64,000 bases of DNA from positions 4,166,623-4,230,622 of the forward strand of contig NZ_JPON01000001.1 in the NCBI RefSeq assembly GCF_000733935.1, given 5' to 3'. The notes beneath the pieces were generated by a model. It worked only from the letters and a program-made list of their open reading frames with translations. It did not search any database and was not told where the DNA came from. Both the position numbers and the translations under genes were made by a program. This document shows positions 1 through 11,073 of the stretch, piece after piece; the first letter of the stretch is position 1; each line of letters opens with the position of its first letter. This DNA comes from Methylomarinum vadi (lineage in GTDB: Bacteria > Pseudomonadota > Gammaproteobacteria > Methylococcales > Methylomonadaceae).

Positions 1-93
1 AGCGATATGAGCGATAATTATTTTTCCAGCAACGCTGACGATAGTTTTTTGGACGAAAGCGGTTTCGATGATTTTGATTCGGACTGGGGATAA
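1..93 (+). CDS. 3' end of an unidentified gene (partial)
   Basis: Frame 1 is open from the window edge to TAA at 91-93, giving 30 codons. The visible tail is very acidic and rich in Ser, Asp and Phe, ending FDDFDSDWG. Such tails occur on several unrelated protein types, so no family can be named. The gene starts outside the window. The next 200 bases hold no convincing gene. Confidence 0.5.
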   Translation, partial: SDMSDNYFSSNADDSFLDESGFDDFDSDWG

Positions 94-332
94 TCGAATA
101 GCCTAAATATCCCCAAAATTAATACAGCGGAAACGTAGCGCGATACAATTTTTTGTCTATGGACAAACGAGTAACCGAAAACCAAATTGTGGGGATATGG
201 AAAGAAGCGAAACCCGGTTGCTGATTTTTTTGAGCGGCCGGAAACACGGTATTGGTAAAAGCACTTTTACTTACCGTCGGGAATAAATGGCGGTAAGAAA
301 CGTCCAATGTGCTGAATGGAAAGACGTTCACA

Positions 333-1082
333 ATGGGAAAGCATCACAAACAAGTTCATTCCGGCCTCGACATCTATGTCGGTGCACGGGCTGCCGAAGT
401 ATTACGTTCGCATTTGCCGGAATTGAAACGGCTGATCGAGATGGAAAGCGATGCCACTTATCATGCTCCCGACATCTTATTCTGGCGTCTACGCGGACGT
501 CTTCATGATTTTCTGCGTCAGGCGCTTGAATGGATCGGCCTTCGTTGTTCTAAACGGCAATCGAAATTCGGCGATCGATTTTTATACCGGCTTTACCCTA
601 GTATCTGGTTTGATAGATGGACTTTGCATCAAGAGCGCGCATGGGCTTTTAAGGATGCGCTAAAGCTTCTGCAGCAGTCCCAACTTGCTGTAGCATTGGT
701 GGAAAATAACATGGTCGGTGTTTCTGGATACAAACTGGGTGGAAAAACGGACGATGGACGCGAGGTCTTTGAAATCACCAAGACGTGCATTTTGCCTCGT
801 TATCGCAAACGCGGTATTTATCAATTGTTGAGGGAAGCCGTCGTTTGTTTGATACGGCAGCGTCACGGTTCTTCCCCGATAATGTCGTTTACCCGCAATC
901 AGTCGGTTATCCGGCGTTGTCGGTTTCTTCGATGGAAAAACATCAGTCTGCAGGAATACGGAACGGTACTTAGCCGGGTAGGGCGGAACGGCCCGCCGGA
1001 GGATTTAATCTCTGAATTTATGAAACATAATTGGCAAGCTTTTATGTACGATCCATCCTGGGGGGCGAACGACGATAGTTAA
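333..1082 (+). CDS. GNAT-like acyltransferase, hypothetical
   Basis: A 249-residue protein if started at ATG 333. This start has a GGAAAG ribosome-binding site about 10 bases upstream and is preferred over an in-frame GTG at 309. The C-terminal half looks like a GNAT fold: a strand followed by RYRKRGIYQLL, which resembles the acyl-CoA-binding motif A (R/Q-x-x-G-x-G/A), then SFTRNQSVIRRCRFLRW, which resembles the motif B region. The N-terminal 100 residues are unassigned. The substrate cannot be inferred and may be a small molecule or a lipid-linked amino acid. The gene stands alone between an unknown gene end and an IS remnant. Confidence 0.5.
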   Translation: MGKHHKQVHSGLDIYVGARAAEVLRSHLPELKRLIEMESDATYHAPDILFWRLRGRLHDFLRQALEWIGLRCSKRQSKFGDRFLYRLYPSIWFDRWTLHQERAWAFKDALKLLQQSQLAVALVENNMVGVSGYKLGGKTDDGREVFEITKTCILPRYRKRGIYQLLREAVVCLIRQRHGSSPIMSFTRNQSVIRRCRFLRWKNISLQEYGTVLSRVGRNGPPEDLISEFMKHNWQAFMYDPSWGANDDS

Positions 1083-1149
1083 CCGGTTATTTAGGCAAGC
1101 CCATAAGGTGCTCCGATAGGATGCGCCTCCTTGCGTCGGCACATTCTTT

Positions 1150-1469
1150 TTAGCGCACCTTTTCGCGTTTACGCCAATTCAAATCCTCCCGCTTCATCGT
1201 GTCGTAAAGCACATCTTTGCCCATGCCGCCTTGTAAACCTTCGCGAACAAACACCTCGACCGACGCCTTTTTCAACCACAGCGTCAGTGCATAAAACACT
1301 TCATCGATGGGCGTTCCCGAGTGCTTCTTGAAACCGGCGCGATGCAGAAGGTTTTCATCCCGATTTGCTTCCAAAGGCTCGCAAAGATGTTATCCATTAA
1401 TAAATCGCTGCGATTCAAAAAATCGACGGTCAAGGCTGGAAGTTCAGTAATTTGTGTGGCACGATGCAT
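1150..1469 (-). pseudogene. IS4-family transposase, N-terminal remnant, frameshifted
   Basis: Two overlapping minus-strand reading frames join into one transposase N-terminus. The first runs from the ATG at 1467-1469 through SDLLMDNIFASLWKQIGMK. The second continues HRAGFKKHSGTPIDEVFYAL and on to KDVLYDTMKREDLNWRK. This pattern (predicted helices, then K-D-x-x-Y and N-W-R) is typical of the N-terminal part of IS4-type DDE transposases. The frame changes near 1350 and a stop follows at about 1150, so no DDE catalytic core remains. No inverted repeats were recognised. Confidence 0.6.
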
Positions 1470-1647
1470 AAGCTTTCTATTTGAAGTGTGGTGTTGGATT
1501 CAAAACACCCCATATTACATCTCATTTAGAATGTATCTTTCCTTATATATCAATTGCTTATTCCGGTTTCTTGGCTCCGACGCTTTAGTTGGTATTATAA
1601 AGATAAGAGGTTTATTTTCCATAATAAAAATAATGAAATAAACATTA

Positions 1648-3750
1648 ATGGATATTCATAAGCGGATATTTGACCATACTCCGGATGGTTTATTGGTTGT
1701 AAGTAAATTGGGCTGTATTTCAGAAGCAAATTCTCAAGCAGAAGCAATGTTCGGGTACGGTAGAAACGAACTCATTGGAAAAGAAATTGAAGTTCTAATA
1801 CCAAGCCGTTTCGCGACATGCCATCGTCAGCACCGCTCAAGCTATTTAAACAATCCCCGTCCCCGACCAATGGGAGCCGATTTGGAGTTGTTCGGTCGAC
1901 GCAAGGATAACAGCGAGTTCCCGGTCGATATTATGCTTAGTCCGATAGGCGATAAGGATGAACATGCCATTTTATGTGTAGTTCGTGACGTAACAGAAAG
2001 GCGACGGGCTGAAAAAAAGTTCCGAGGCCTTTTGGAATCGGCTCCGGACGCCATTGTAATCGTCGATGCCATGGGGCAAATCGTACTTGTAAATTCACAG
2101 ACAGAAAAACTGTTCGGTTACCGCCGGGAAGAGTTGTTGGAGCATCATATTGAGAATCTGATCCCGGAACGCTTTCGTGGCAGACATGTTAAACATCGTC
2201 GCAATTACTTTGATGGTCCGCGGGTGCGGCCTATGGGAGCAGGAACGGAATTGTACGGTTTGCGGAAGGATGGAACGGAATTTCCTGTCGAAATCAGTTT
2301 AAGTCCATTAGAGACAGATGACGGTGTGTTGGTATCCGCTGCAATTCGCGATATCAGTAAGCGTCGAAGTACGGAAAACGAACGCTCACGGCTCGCAGCC
2401 ATTGTTGAATCGGCAACCGATGCAATCATAGGCAAAAATCTTGACGGTTTTATTTTGAGCTGGAACCCTGCCGCGGAAAGTCTGTTTGGTTACCGAGCTG
2501 ACGAAGCAATCGGCCAGAATATCACGATGCTAATTCCGGACGATCACTTGGAAGAAGAAGCGCGAATACTCGAATTAATTCGTAATGACCAGCGCGTTGA
2601 ACCCTACGAATCTATAAGACGTCACAAAGATGGCCGACTAATCGAAGTTTGGCTGACCATGTCGCCCGTAAAAGACGCTAACGGCCATGTTATTGGTGCG
2701 TCTAAAATAGTTGCGGATATTACCGGGCGCCGGCGGGCAGAAAAACAGTTTCGCGGTTTGCTCGAATCAGCGCCTGACGCCATGGTAATTGTCGACGCCA
2801 TGGGCAAAATTGTCTTAGTAAACTCACAGACAGAAAAACTATTCGGATATCAGCGTTCGGAGTTGCTGGGACAGTATGTTGAAATTTTAATTCCGGTACG
2901 ATTTCGGGAGCAGCATCCGGCGTATCGAGAGGGATATTTCCACGGCCCGCGAGTGCGACCGATGGGCGCCGGATTAGAATTGCATGGTTTGCGAAAAGAT
3001 GGGACGGAATTTCCCGTTGAGATCAGTCTCAGTCCACTGGAAACTGAAGAGGGTGTGTTAGTATCCAGCGCCATTCGCGACATCACCGAGCGAACACAAA
3101 CCGAGCAAAAAATACTAGAGTCTCTTCGAGAGAAGGACGTTTTACTCAAGGAGATTCACCACCGGGTCAAAAACAATTTGGCAGTCATATCCAGTTTGTT
3201 CTATTTGCAATCGACCTATACAAGCGACGAATCGATGCTAACGATCTTGCAGGAGTGTCAAGACCGAGTGCGTTCAATGGCTCTAGTACACGAAAGTTTG
3301 TATAGCTCGGAAAATATGGCGGCGGTAAATTTTGCTGAATATGCCAAGAATCTGAGCGAGCAATTAATCAGCACTTACGGAGTTACGAACCACATTCAAT
3401 TGACGACTGAGATGGATGTCGTGCTGATGGGTATTGATACGGCTGTCCCGTGCGGATTGATATTGAATGAAATTATAACAAATGCTGTAAAGCACGCATT
3501 TTCCGGATCGCAGGCAGGAAAAATGCGAATTGTCATACGCCGCGCAGATGACTTTTGCGTCATAAGTGTGTGCGACGATGGCATAGGATTTCCAACAAAT
3601 CTCGATGTCGACACCTCCCCCTCTTTGGGATTGCGTCTAATCCGATCTTTAGCCCGACAGGTCGGCGGTCAAATCGAATTTATGCCGACTGATCCTGGGA
3701 CAGAAGCGCGTTTGACTGTTCCATTGGCTTCCCATGGAGAGAGAACATGA
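1648..3750 (+). CDS. Four-PAS sensor histidine kinase (HisKA_2 type)
   Basis: A 700-residue cytoplasmic sensor kinase with no membrane segment. Four PAS domains (about 1-115, 125-240, 245-365, 370-485) precede a HisKA_2 dimerisation domain with [10 protein letters not shown], where the phospho-accepting histidine is about residue 504. A HATPase domain follows, with N-box [12 protein letters not shown] (about 607) and G-box DDGIGFP. PAS1, PAS2 and PAS4 are close relatives sharing RVRPMGAG and [16 protein letters not shown], which suggests internal duplication. The stop overlaps the next start (ATGA at 3747-3750), so it is translationally coupled to the response regulator, its probable phosphotransfer partner. 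The ligand is unknown. An AT-rich stretch at 1480-1640 probably contains the promoter. Confidence 0.9.
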   Translation: MDIHKRIFDHTPDGLLVVSKLGCISEANSQAEAMFGYGRNELIGKEIEVLIPSRFATCHRQHRSSYLNNPRPRPMGADLELFGRRKDNSEFPVDIMLSPIGDKDEHAILCVVRDVTERRRAEKKFRGLLESAPDAIVIVDAMGQIVLVNSQTEKLFGYRREELLEHHIENLIPERFRGRHVKHRRNYFDGPRVRPMGAGTELYGLRKDGTEFPVEISLSPLETDDGVLVSAAIRDISKRRSTENERSRLAAIVESATDAIIGKNLDGFILSWNPAAESLFGYRADEAIGQNITMLIPDDHLEEEARILELIRNDQRVEPYESIRRHKDGRLIEVWLTMSPVKDANGHVIGASKIVADITGRRRAEKQFRGLLESAPDAMVIVDAMGKIVLVNSQTEKLFGYQRSELLGQYVEILIPVRFREQHPAYREGYFHGPRVRPMGAGLELHGLRKDGTEFPVEISLSPLETEEGVLVSSAIRDITERTQTEQKILESLREKDVLLKEIHHRVKNNLAVISSLFYLQSTYTSDESMLTILQECQDRVRSMALVHESLYSSENMAAVNFAEYAKNLSEQLISTYGVTNHIQLTTEMDVVLMGIDTAVPCGLILNEIITNAVKHAFSGSQAGKMRIVIRRADDFCVISVCDDGIGFPTNLDVDTSPSLGLRLIRSLARQVGGQIEFMPTDPGTEARLTVPLASHGERT

Positions 3751-6700
3751 GTACGACGCAAAAGCGTATTCTAATCGTTGAAGACGAAGCCCTCATTGCA
3801 GAAGAGATTCAGGATAGACTGCAACGGCTCGGTTATACAGTCGTTGGGATTGCCGACACGGGGGTACTGGCCATTGATATTGCTACGCAGACGCAGCCCG
3901 ACTTAGTGTTAATGGACATCCAGATTAAGGGCAAGATGGATGGAATCGAGGCATCCGAGCAAATTTATACGTCTTTGGATATCCCAGTCATTTATGCGAC
4001 TGCACATTCGGATCAAGCAACGCTCAATCGTGCCAAAAACATTGCGCAATTTGGATACATTCTCAAGCCTTTCCAGGAAAGGGATTTAATGGTCACCATA
4101 CCGATGGCGATTCATCGGCATGGCATGGAAAGACAGATGCAAGAGAATCAGATTACCTATGCGACTATCCTGAACAGTATTCATGACGGTGTGATTGTCA
4201 CCGACAAGCAAGCCTGCATCCGTTTCTTGAATCCGATCGCCGAATCGTTAACGGGATGGCGTATTGATGAAATGCATGGGATTTCTGCGGAGAGCATAAA
4301 ACTGATTGATGGTCAAACTCGGCGGGCATTGGATAACCCCTTTGTTCAGGCGCTTCATCAAAATACCGAGGTTGTGTACAGCGATCCCTGCATTTTAATT
4401 GGCCACGATGGCTTGGAGATATCTGTCGACTTTAGCGTCTCTCCTGTGAAGAATCTGGCCGGTAAAGTCGTGGGCGCGGCAGCCATTGTAAGAAATATTT
4501 CCGAGCGGCGTATCGCCGAGCAGAAATTCCGCAGTTTATTGGAATCAGTTCCAGAGCCGATGTTAGTTATTAATGCCGAGGGGCAAATTGCCTTGGCGAA
4601 TTCGCAGGCTGGAATGTTATTCGGTTACGGGCATGAGGAAATGGCAGGGATACTCGTCGAAAAACTGATACCGGAGCGGATGCGTATACAGCATAAAGAG
4701 CACCGAAAAAAGTATTTGGGTCATCCTCGTGCTCGATCAATGGGTGAGGGATTGGAATTGTATGGTGTACGCAAGGATGGAGCGGAATTTCCCATTGATG
4801 TCAGTCTAAACACCTTAAATGCGGCAGATGGTATTCTGGTTTTTTGTAGCATTCGTGATATTACCTCACGTAAGCGGCATGAAGAAGAACTGCGTACCAG
4901 CGAGCAGCGTTTTCGCACATTGGTCGAACAAGCTACCGATGGTATTTTCACCTCAGACAAAGAAGGAAACTATCTGGATGTTAATGCTGCCGGTTGCGAA
5001 ATGCTCGGTTACTCACGTGAGGAAATCTTACAATTGTCGATTCCCGACATCCTTTCTCCCGAGGAAGTATTGCGCGTTGAGCCTGAACTTGCACGCCTTA
5101 AGAAAGGTGTCTCGGTAAAAAGCGAGTGGCGGTTCCGATGTAAAGATGGTTCGGTTTTTGTCGGAGAGGTAAATGTTCGACAGTTACCTGACGAAAGATT
5201 GCTTGCCTTTCTCCGTGATATGAGCGAAAGAAAACGTACTGAGGATGCTTTACGCAAGAGTCAAGCAAGCCTTGCCGAAGCTCAAGAAATCGCGCAACTG
5301 GGAAGTTGGGAACGGGATATTGAGCACCAGAGTCTTATCTGGTCAGATGAAGTCTATCGTATTTTCGAAACTTCGTACTCAGAATTCAGTGCGACTCATC
5401 AAGATTTTCTGGAATTCGTACATCCAGATGATCAAGCATTGGTAATTAAGGTGCATGCCGAGTCAATAAAAAAGCCAACGAGTTACGATTTGGAGTACCA
5501 GTTACTGACGAATGGCGGATCTATCAAGCATATTCACGAAAGAGGCCGAACTATTTGTAACGAGGCTGGGATTCCAATACGCGTAGTTGGCACTGTCCAA
5601 GACATCAGCAAACGCAAACGTGCTGAAGCGCGCATCGAGCGTCTGAACAAACTATATGCCACGCTGGCCGAAACGAATGAATCCATTGTCCGCGTTCGAT
5701 CTAGGAATGAACTGTTTTCAAATATTGTTCGTATTGCAGTGGAATTTAGTGAATTAGCGTGCGCCTGGATCGGGTTGGTTGACGAAAAGACGCATAGTTT
5801 GGCGCCAATATCGGTATTTGGGCCTTGCTCGTCATATGTGCGCAACATTTCGATATCCAGCGATTCGCAATCGCTTTTGGGGAGAGGGCCTTCCGGGATA
5901 GCCTTACACGAAGGAATTCATCAAGTCTGTAATGACTTTTTGACCGACCCTAGAACCATTCCATGGCAACAAGCCGCCAAAGCTGCCGGAATCCGATCAT
6001 CAGCCGCATTTCCGTTGCGGCAACAAGGAGCTGTTATTGGGGTAATGACCCTCTATTCCCAGGAGTTGAATTTTTTTACCGAAGACATTGTCCGCTTGCT
6101 AGACGATATGTCGACTGATATCTCTATCGCGCTTGACAATTTTGTCCTTGAAGAGCAACACCAATTAGCCGAAAAAGCCGTCAGAGAAAACGAGATGCGC
6201 CTTAATTTGGCAATCGCTGCATCCGGGCTAGGCATATACGATGTCAATATCAACACTGGAGAAAGAACTTACAACGCCCAATATGCATCGATGTTAGGCT
6301 ATGAATCAGTTGGTTTTCGTGAAGATGCAGAGAACTATTTTCAGCGCATTCATCCGGATGATCGCGCCGGATGGCTGGCCGCTTATAGCGGTTGCATTTC
6401 TGGAGAGCGAAACAATTTTCGAGCCGAATTCCGAATGCGTACCGCTGATAGCGAATGGAAATGGATTTTGGCGATGGGAGCGGTTGTAGAATACGACCAA
6501 CATGGAAATCCCTTGCGCTTTATTGGCACCCACACCGATATTTCTGCTCGTAAGCTCAGTGAGGAACGTTTGCGGCTTTTGGCATCGGTGTTTGATTCCA
6601 GTCATGAATCTATCATCATTACCGATGCGAGTCTAAATATTGTCGCGGTAAATAAGGCTTTTACCGAAATGACTGGTTACACTGCCGAGGAATCAATCGG

Positions 6701-8264
6701 TCAGCACGTCAGATTGCTCAAATCGGGGCTCCATAATAATGCCTACTATAAAGCAATGTGGAAGCACATCAACGAATGGGGATATTGGCAAGGAGAACTT
6801 TGGGTGCGGCACAAGGCTGGCGATAGTTATCCGTCCCTTTCTGCAATATCGGCTGTACGTTCTGAAATAGGTGAAATTACCCATTACGTAAAATTAGCGG
6901 CGGATATCACCCAACACAAGGAATCTGAACAGCGTATCCAGCAACTTGCCTATTATGACGCTTTAACAGGTGTGCCTAATAGGATATTAATGCGCGAGCA
7001 AGCTCAAAAAGCATTTGCTTTGGCGGAACGTAACAACACGGAGCTCGCATTATTTTTTATCGATCTAGATCGATTCAAGAACATTAACGATTCATTGGGA
7101 CATGTTTTTGGCGACCAATTATTACAGATGGTCGCCGAGCGTCTTTACAACGTTGTACGTGATACTGACACAGTATGTCGCCTTGGTGGCGACGAGTTCT
7201 TGTTACTGTTGTCGGCTGATAGCTCCATAGCGGCTCGCGTCGCACGGAAGTTGTTGGCGGTAGTGTGCGAGCCTTACAGCATCGCGGAACATTCGCTGCA
7301 AATTACCTGTAGTATTGGAATTGGGATTTTTCCAAAGGATGGTATTACTTTCGAGGAATTGCTTAAAAACGCCGATATCGCAATGTATAAAGCCAAGGAT
7401 TCTGGGCGCAATTCATTCCATTTCTTTTCTATGGAGATGAATGCCTATGCGATGGAGCGCCTGAAGCTCGAAAACGCGCTTCGACAAGCCATTGCAAACA
7501 ATGAGCTTTCCCTGCATTACCAACCACAGATCAATCTTAGCAGAGGTGAATTAATTGGTATGGAGGCGCTGCTCCGTTGGCAACATCCGGAAATGGGATC
7601 GATATCGCCGGCTAAATTCATTCCGATAGCTGAAGAAACAGGCCTAATAGTAGCGATAGGCGAATGGGTGTTAAAGGAAGCTTGTCGTCAAAATAGGGCT
7701 TGGCAGGAGGCTGATCTGACCGAAGTAACCGTTTCAGTTAATTTATCCGTTCGTCAGTTTTCACATGGAAATGTATTGCAAACGATCGGCAACATCTTAC
7801 GGGATACTGGATTACCTGCTTCTTGCCTGGAAATCGAGATTACCGAAAGTATTCTGGTTCAGGATGTCAAAAAGACACTAAACATATTGAATGAGTTAAA
7901 AGTAATGGGGGTAAAAATTGCGGTTGATGATTTTGGAACCGGTTATTCGAGCTTGTCCTATCTCAAGCGTTTTCCGCTGGACAAACTGAAAATCGATCAG
8001 TCTTTTGTGCGTGATTTGGTAACTAACCAGGACGACCAAGTAATCGCTACCGCCACAATCAACTTAGGGCATGCGCTAAATCTAGTTGTAATTGCAGAAG
8101 GAGTTGAATCCGAAGCGCAATTGGAAGTTTTGGGAGCACTCGGTTGCGACGAGGCCCAAGGGTATTTTTTTGGAAAGCCGATGCCCGCAGCAGAAATGGA
8201 ACAGTTTCTGAAGAGGACTAAAACATCCCGTTATACACAAGTCACCAAAAACGGTAAGATCTGA
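3747..8264 (+). CDS. REC-PAS-GAF-GGDEF-EAL cyclic-di-GMP enzyme
   Basis: A 1505-residue response regulator. The receiver domain (1-125) keeps its phospho-acceptor in LVLMD, Asp about 57. It is followed by about four PAS domains (130-620), a GAF domain (about 640-790), two further PAS domains (800-1065), a GGDEF domain with intact GGDEF at 1147-1151, and an EAL domain with EAL at 1273-1275 plus DDFGTGYSS and KIDQSF. An RDTD inhibitory site lies five residues before GGDEF, implying product feedback. Both catalytic domains look intact, so net synthesis or hydrolysis of c-di-GMP cannot be read from the sequence. Coupling by ATGA to the upstream kinase suggests phosphorylation controls it. One PAS (about 255-370) resembles PAS domains in the kinase. 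Confidence 0.92.
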   Translation: MSTTQKRILIVEDEALIAEEIQDRLQRLGYTVVGIADTGVLAIDIATQTQPDLVLMDIQIKGKMDGIEASEQIYTSLDIPVIYATAHSDQATLNRAKNIAQFGYILKPFQERDLMVTIPMAIHRHGMERQMQENQITYATILNSIHDGVIVTDKQACIRFLNPIAESLTGWRIDEMHGISAESIKLIDGQTRRALDNPFVQALHQNTEVVYSDPCILIGHDGLEISVDFSVSPVKNLAGKVVGAAAIVRNISERRIAEQKFRSLLESVPEPMLVINAEGQIALANSQAGMLFGYGHEEMAGILVEKLIPERMRIQHKEHRKKYLGHPRARSMGEGLELYGVRKDGAEFPIDVSLNTLNAADGILVFCSIRDITSRKRHEEELRTSEQRFRTLVEQATDGIFTSDKEGNYLDVNAAGCEMLGYSREEILQLSIPDILSPEEVLRVEPELARLKKGVSVKSEWRFRCKDGSVFVGEVNVRQLPDERLLAFLRDMSERKRTEDALRKSQASLAEAQEIAQLGSWERDIEHQSLIWSDEVYRIFETSYSEFSATHQDFLEFVHPDDQALVIKVHAESIKKPTSYDLEYQLLTNGGSIKHIHERGRTICNEAGIPIRVVGTVQDISKRKRAEARIERLNKLYATLAETNESIVRVRSRNELFSNIVRIAVEFSELACAWIGLVDEKTHSLAPISVFGPCSSYVRNISISSDSQSLLGRGPSGIALHEGIHQVCNDFLTDPRTIPWQQAAKAAGIRSSAAFPLRQQGAVIGVMTLYSQELNFFTEDIVRLLDDMSTDISIALDNFVLEEQHQLAEKAVRENEMRLNLAIAASGLGIYDVNINTGERTYNAQYASMLGYESVGFREDAENYFQRIHPDDRAGWLAAYSGCISGERNNFRAEFRMRTADSEWKWILAMGAVVEYDQHGNPLRFIGTHTDISARKLSEERLRLLASVFDSSHESIIITDASLNIVAVNKAFTEMTGYTAEESIGQHVRLLKSGLHNNAYYKAMWKHINEWGYWQGELWVRHKAGDSYPSLSAISAVRSEIGEITHYVKLAADITQHKESEQRIQQLAYYDALTGVPNRILMREQAQKAFALAERNNTELALFFIDLDRFKNINDSLGHVFGDQLLQMVAERLYNVVRDTDTVCRLGGDEFLLLLSADSSIAARVARKLLAVVCEPYSIAEHSLQITCSIGIGIFPKDGITFEELLKNADIAMYKAKDSGRNSFHFFSMEMNAYAMERLKLENALRQAIANNELSLHYQPQINLSRGELIGMEALLRWQHPEMGSISPAKFIPIAEETGLIVAIGEWVLKEACRQNRAWQEADLTEVTVSVNLSVRQFSHGNVLQTIGNILRDTGLPASCLEIEITESILVQDVKKTLNILNELKVMGVKIAVDDFGTGYSSLSYLKRFPLDKLKIDQSFVRDLVTNQDDQVIATATINLGHALNLVVIAEGVESEAQLEVLGALGCDEAQGYFFGKPMPAAEMEQFLKRTKTSRYTQVTKNGKI

Positions 8265-8344
8265 ATTTTTTGCATGGGGAGATGTTAGTCACCACGGGAT
8301 GATTCAAGGAAGAGTTATCACGGATCGATCTTGGAGATCAACGT

Positions 8345-8542
8345 TTGAACCCCCTGCCGCCTGAACCACCCAAACTCAATGAAGCGATTCGATTGATTGC
8401 GAGTTTGGGTGGATTCTTGGGGCGCAAAGGCGATGGTGAGCTTGGCGCCAAATCACTCTAGCAAGGATTACAGCGCGTCATTGACTTCGCCATGGGTATA
8501 CGCGCTGTGTGCGGGAAACTTAGATTTGGGTATAAAGGGATG
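8345..8542 (+). pseudogene. IS4-family transposase, C-terminal remnant
   Basis: The frame starting at 8345 reads PPKLNEAIRLIASLGGF, then LGRKGDGELGAKSL, a TAG stop, and QGLQRVIDFAMGIR. The G-G-F-L-G-R-K-G-D-G-E-x-G-x-K-x-L-W-x-G-L-Q pattern is the conserved C-terminus of IS4/Tn5-like transposases. The expected Trp codon is now TAG at about 8458-8460. No N-terminal part or inverted repeat is present. It lies between the GGDEF-EAL gene and an IS200/IS605-like insertion. Confidence 0.7.
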
Positions 8543-8573
8543 GGTCTAATGTTGGCTTTGCTGGTTTAATTAT

Positions 8574-9156
8574 CCATCATAAGGTTTAAACCACCGGCTT
8601 TAGCCGGTCAGCTTTAGCTGCGATAATTTGCCCAAGGAGGTGGCGATGGACTATAGATACGGCAGCCATACGGTTTACCAAATTGAGTATCATTTTGTTT
8701 GGGTTACGAAGTATCGTTATAAAGTGCTGAAGGATGAAATAGCCGAACGAGTGAGAGACTTGGTGCGGCAGACATGCGAAGCCTTTGAGATACGGATTAT
8801 CAAAGGTGTCGTGAGCAAAGATCATGTGCACATTTTGGTGAGTGCGCCGCCGACTATGGCCCCAAGCGAAATCATGAGGCGAATCAAGGGACGAACTTCG
8901 AGCTATCTGTTCGAAGAGTTCCCGCACTTGAAAAAGCGATATTGGGGTCGACATTTTTGAGCCCGCGGTTATTTTTGCGCCACAGTGGGGCAAATGACTG
9001 ATGAGATGATAAAGCAATATTTGGAGCATCACTTTGAACCTAATCCAAACGATAATTTCAAGATGGAGCCCGACTAAGACGCGTCGTTTAGTCGACGCGT
9101 ATCCGGACTTTCAGTCCGTTATTGGAACCCACCCGCTTGAGCGGGTGGTTGTTTAG
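8574..9156 (+). mobile_element. IS200/IS605-like element, copy A
   Basis: A 589-base segment (8569-9157) appears identical to 33015-33603; the constant offset is 24446. Probable element limits, set from the in-frame repair possible at copy B, are CCATCAT at 8574 to GTTTAG at 9156. The left end has a short hairpin (CCGGC-TTTA-GCCGG, about 8593-8606). The right end has CACCCGC-TTGA-GCGGGTG (about 9129-9147) plus smaller palindromes. Subterminal imperfect palindromes, no terminal inverted repeats and no target duplication are the signature of HUH-type IS200/IS605 elements. There is only a tnpA-like gene and no tnpB. Confidence 0.85.
8646..9077 (+). pseudogene. tnpA: IS200-type TnpA (Y1 transposase) with in-frame TGA, copy A
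   Basis: The start is ATG 8646, preceded by AAGGAGG. The protein reads VYQIEYHFVWVTKYRYKVL and then the HUH motif DHVHIL, as in IS200/IS605 transposases. At 8958-8960 a TGA replaces the codon expected for Trp in the conserved W-x-R-G-Y-F motif. The same frame continues ARGYFCATVG and then MIKQYLEHHF to TAA at 9077, giving 143 codons in total. The catalytic tyrosine (probably in KQYLEHH) lies beyond the TGA, so the 104-residue product should be inactive unless the stop is read through. Copy B has the same TGA. Confidence 0.85.
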
Positions 9157-9157
9157 T

Positions 9158-9639
9158 ATCAGAATCTGAATTATCTGTTATTTCTTATAAATCAAGATAT
9201 CAATTCCCTACAAAATTATCACGTTTTGACCTTTAAATTAGGCAATCTATTCTTGAATAAGTCCTTGGCAATAAATCATGTTGCATAAATACTCATTCGT
9301 GAGCACTAGATTCCGGCAGTTCATGCCGGAATGTCTGTAGGTATTTACCGTCGAATTATTTGCCTGACTCTTATAAATTCAATCAGTCTGTATCCTGGTG
9401 ACAAAATCAATTTTCGAGTAATACTGAAAAAATCGAAATTTGTCAGTAGGATTACACCTATGCGTTCATACAAAATGGCGCATACCTAATAAAATTAGAG
9501 AGCTTATAAAAGCATGATTTGAACCATTTGGTTGAATTACTCTGGATGACTTATAATTAAAATTTGCACAATGCCATTGAATTTCCTAACCTTTTTATAA
9601 TCAGCATGATTCAAGAAATAGCTATAGCCATGCCATCCG
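9158..9639. other. Non-coding stretch with one palindrome
   Basis: No credible gene on either strand between the IS copy and the TAXI-like gene. The stretch is AT-rich. The only clear structure is a perfect 9-bp stem with a 5-base loop at 9310-9332 (ATTCCGGCA / TGCCGGAAT), which could be a REP-like palindrome. Confidence 0.5.
9310..9332. repeat. Palindrome, REP-like
   Basis: ATTCCGGCA, GTTCA loop, TGCCGGAAT: a perfect 9-bp stem. It lacks a following T-run, so an intrinsic terminator is unlikely. It resembles single REP palindromes, but no matching copy was found in this window. Confidence 0.35.
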
Positions 9640-11073
9640 ATGCCAAAAAGAACTGCTAAACGTTTGGAGAAAACGGCCGACTTGGTATCCCGACACAAGA
9701 TGATGCTATGGGGCCGCTTCGCGCTAAGGGCCTCGGTGCTCGCTATAGCCATAGCTTTGGGGGCTTTGTTTTTCCGAGGGTTGGATCTAAGCACCGATCT
9801 TTCCTACCTGGACGTTGCCATACTCTCGGGATCTACTGAGGGACAATACCATGCAGCGATCAAGCAACTTGCTGGTGCCGCAACACAGACCGAGGGGCGG
9901 ATCCAGAACGTCGCCAGCAATGGGTCGCTGAACAACCTTCAACGGTTAGTCGCTGCCAAAGAATCCTGCGAAATACAGTTTGGTTTGGTTCAGGACGGTT
10001 TTAACTGGGCCGACTACCCTGGCCTGGAACTGATTGGACGTGTCGGGCGTACGGAAGCCCTCATGTTGTTGGGCCGCAATGCGGACACGATCCGAAAACT
10101 CAAAGACATGCAGGATATGCGAATCAGCGTCGGTCCTGAGCATAGCGGTGCCGCCTTTCTCGCAGAGCGTCTGTTTAGAGGTAAGGATTTGGCTTCGCTT
10201 AACATCACTTTAGAACACTATCCTTTGAAACGGCAGGCCGAGCTAGCCGCAACCGGAAAGCTGGACCTGGCTTTTTTTGTCATAGAAGAGGATGCAGAAC
10301 TGATCCAAACAGCAGTGAGAGAAAAGGGCCTGCAAATTGTCGGCCTAGAGCAGACCAAAGCCCTGGCTCGGCGTTTCCCGTTCATGAACTACGGCACTCT
10401 GGTAGCTGGTCAGTACGACCCGGTGAAGGTTCTGCCAGCCGAGGAAAAACCGCTACTTCGCCTTGACACTCTTCTCATCAGTAACGGCTGCGCCGCTCAT
10501 TCCGACATCATCGGGCTAATGTCCCTGATAGCTCGGGCCTATCCGAAATTCATTGACCGCAACCGGAGCGCACAGATACCCAACAATCTCACGCTTTCGG
10601 AATCGGCTCGTGGTTTCTTCGATAATCAAGGTGCAGAATTTGCCGATGAGCACATACCTTGGCTGGTGGATATCATGCCGCCCAGCAACTGGGTCTACAC
10701 CATCATGGCGGTGAGTCTGTTCTTCAACCTGGCTGGATTTATAAATAACCACCGCCTGGCCCTTATCGACCTCACCCGAGTATCGTTAGAAAACGATATG
10801 TACCTGATGTTCGGCCAGCGTGTAAGCAACGACGAGATTCGTCATTTCAATCCACAAAAGGTTGGGCGCTCCTTAGACCTAAACAAACTGGACTCACTCA
10901 TTGCTAGCTACAACCGGCACCTGGAGAAATGCCGCCGCCAGTCACTGTCGGTGTTCTCGCCCCTGGGCGAGGAAATGGGCTACCGGGACCAAGAGATTAT
11001 CATGAATGCAACCCTCGATGCGCTGCGGGATCTGCGTGAGAGATTGACACCGGAGAGCAAGGTCGGCGAATAG
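9640..11073 (+). CDS. TAXI-family (TRAP-associated) binding protein, membrane anchored
   Basis: A 477-residue protein with an N-terminal membrane segment (about 28-48). A periplasmic-binding-like region follows, reading AILSGSTEGQYHAAIKQLAG, then VASNGSLNNL and ISVGPEHSG, like TAXI (NMT1_3) solute receptors. A second membrane segment (about 350-370) precedes a cytoplasmic tail of about 100 residues. Typical TAXI receptors are about 320 residues and secreted, so this longer anchored form is probably a sensor or non-transport variant. No TRAP permease gene is adjacent. The gene seems more GC-rich than the flanking DNA and lies among insertions, which suggests horizontal acquisition. The start is the ATG at 9640. 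Confidence 0.7.
   Translation: MPKRTAKRLEKTADLVSRHKMMLWGRFALRASVLAIAIALGALFFRGLDLSTDLSYLDVAILSGSTEGQYHAAIKQLAGAATQTEGRIQNVASNGSLNNLQRLVAAKESCEIQFGLVQDGFNWADYPGLELIGRVGRTEALMLLGRNADTIRKLKDMQDMRISVGPEHSGAAFLAERLFRGKDLASLNITLEHYPLKRQAELAATGKLDLAFFVIEEDAELIQTAVREKGLQIVGLEQTKALARRFPFMNYGTLVAGQYDPVKVLPAEEKPLLRLDTLLISNGCAAHSDIIGLMSLIARAYPKFIDRNRSAQIPNNLTLSESARGFFDNQGAEFADEHIPWLVDIMPPSNWVYTIMAVSLFFNLAGFINNHRLALIDLTRVSLENDMYLMFGQRVSNDEIRHFNPQKVGRSLDLNKLDSLIASYNRHLEKCRRQSLSVFSPLGEEMGYRDQEIIMNATLDALRDLRERLTPESKVGE

Noticed and set aside
8586-9032. 148-codon minus-strand frame opposite tnpA (also at 33032-33478)
   Set aside because: Present in both IS copies only because these are identical; the plus-strand frame has the HUH motif and ribosome-binding site.
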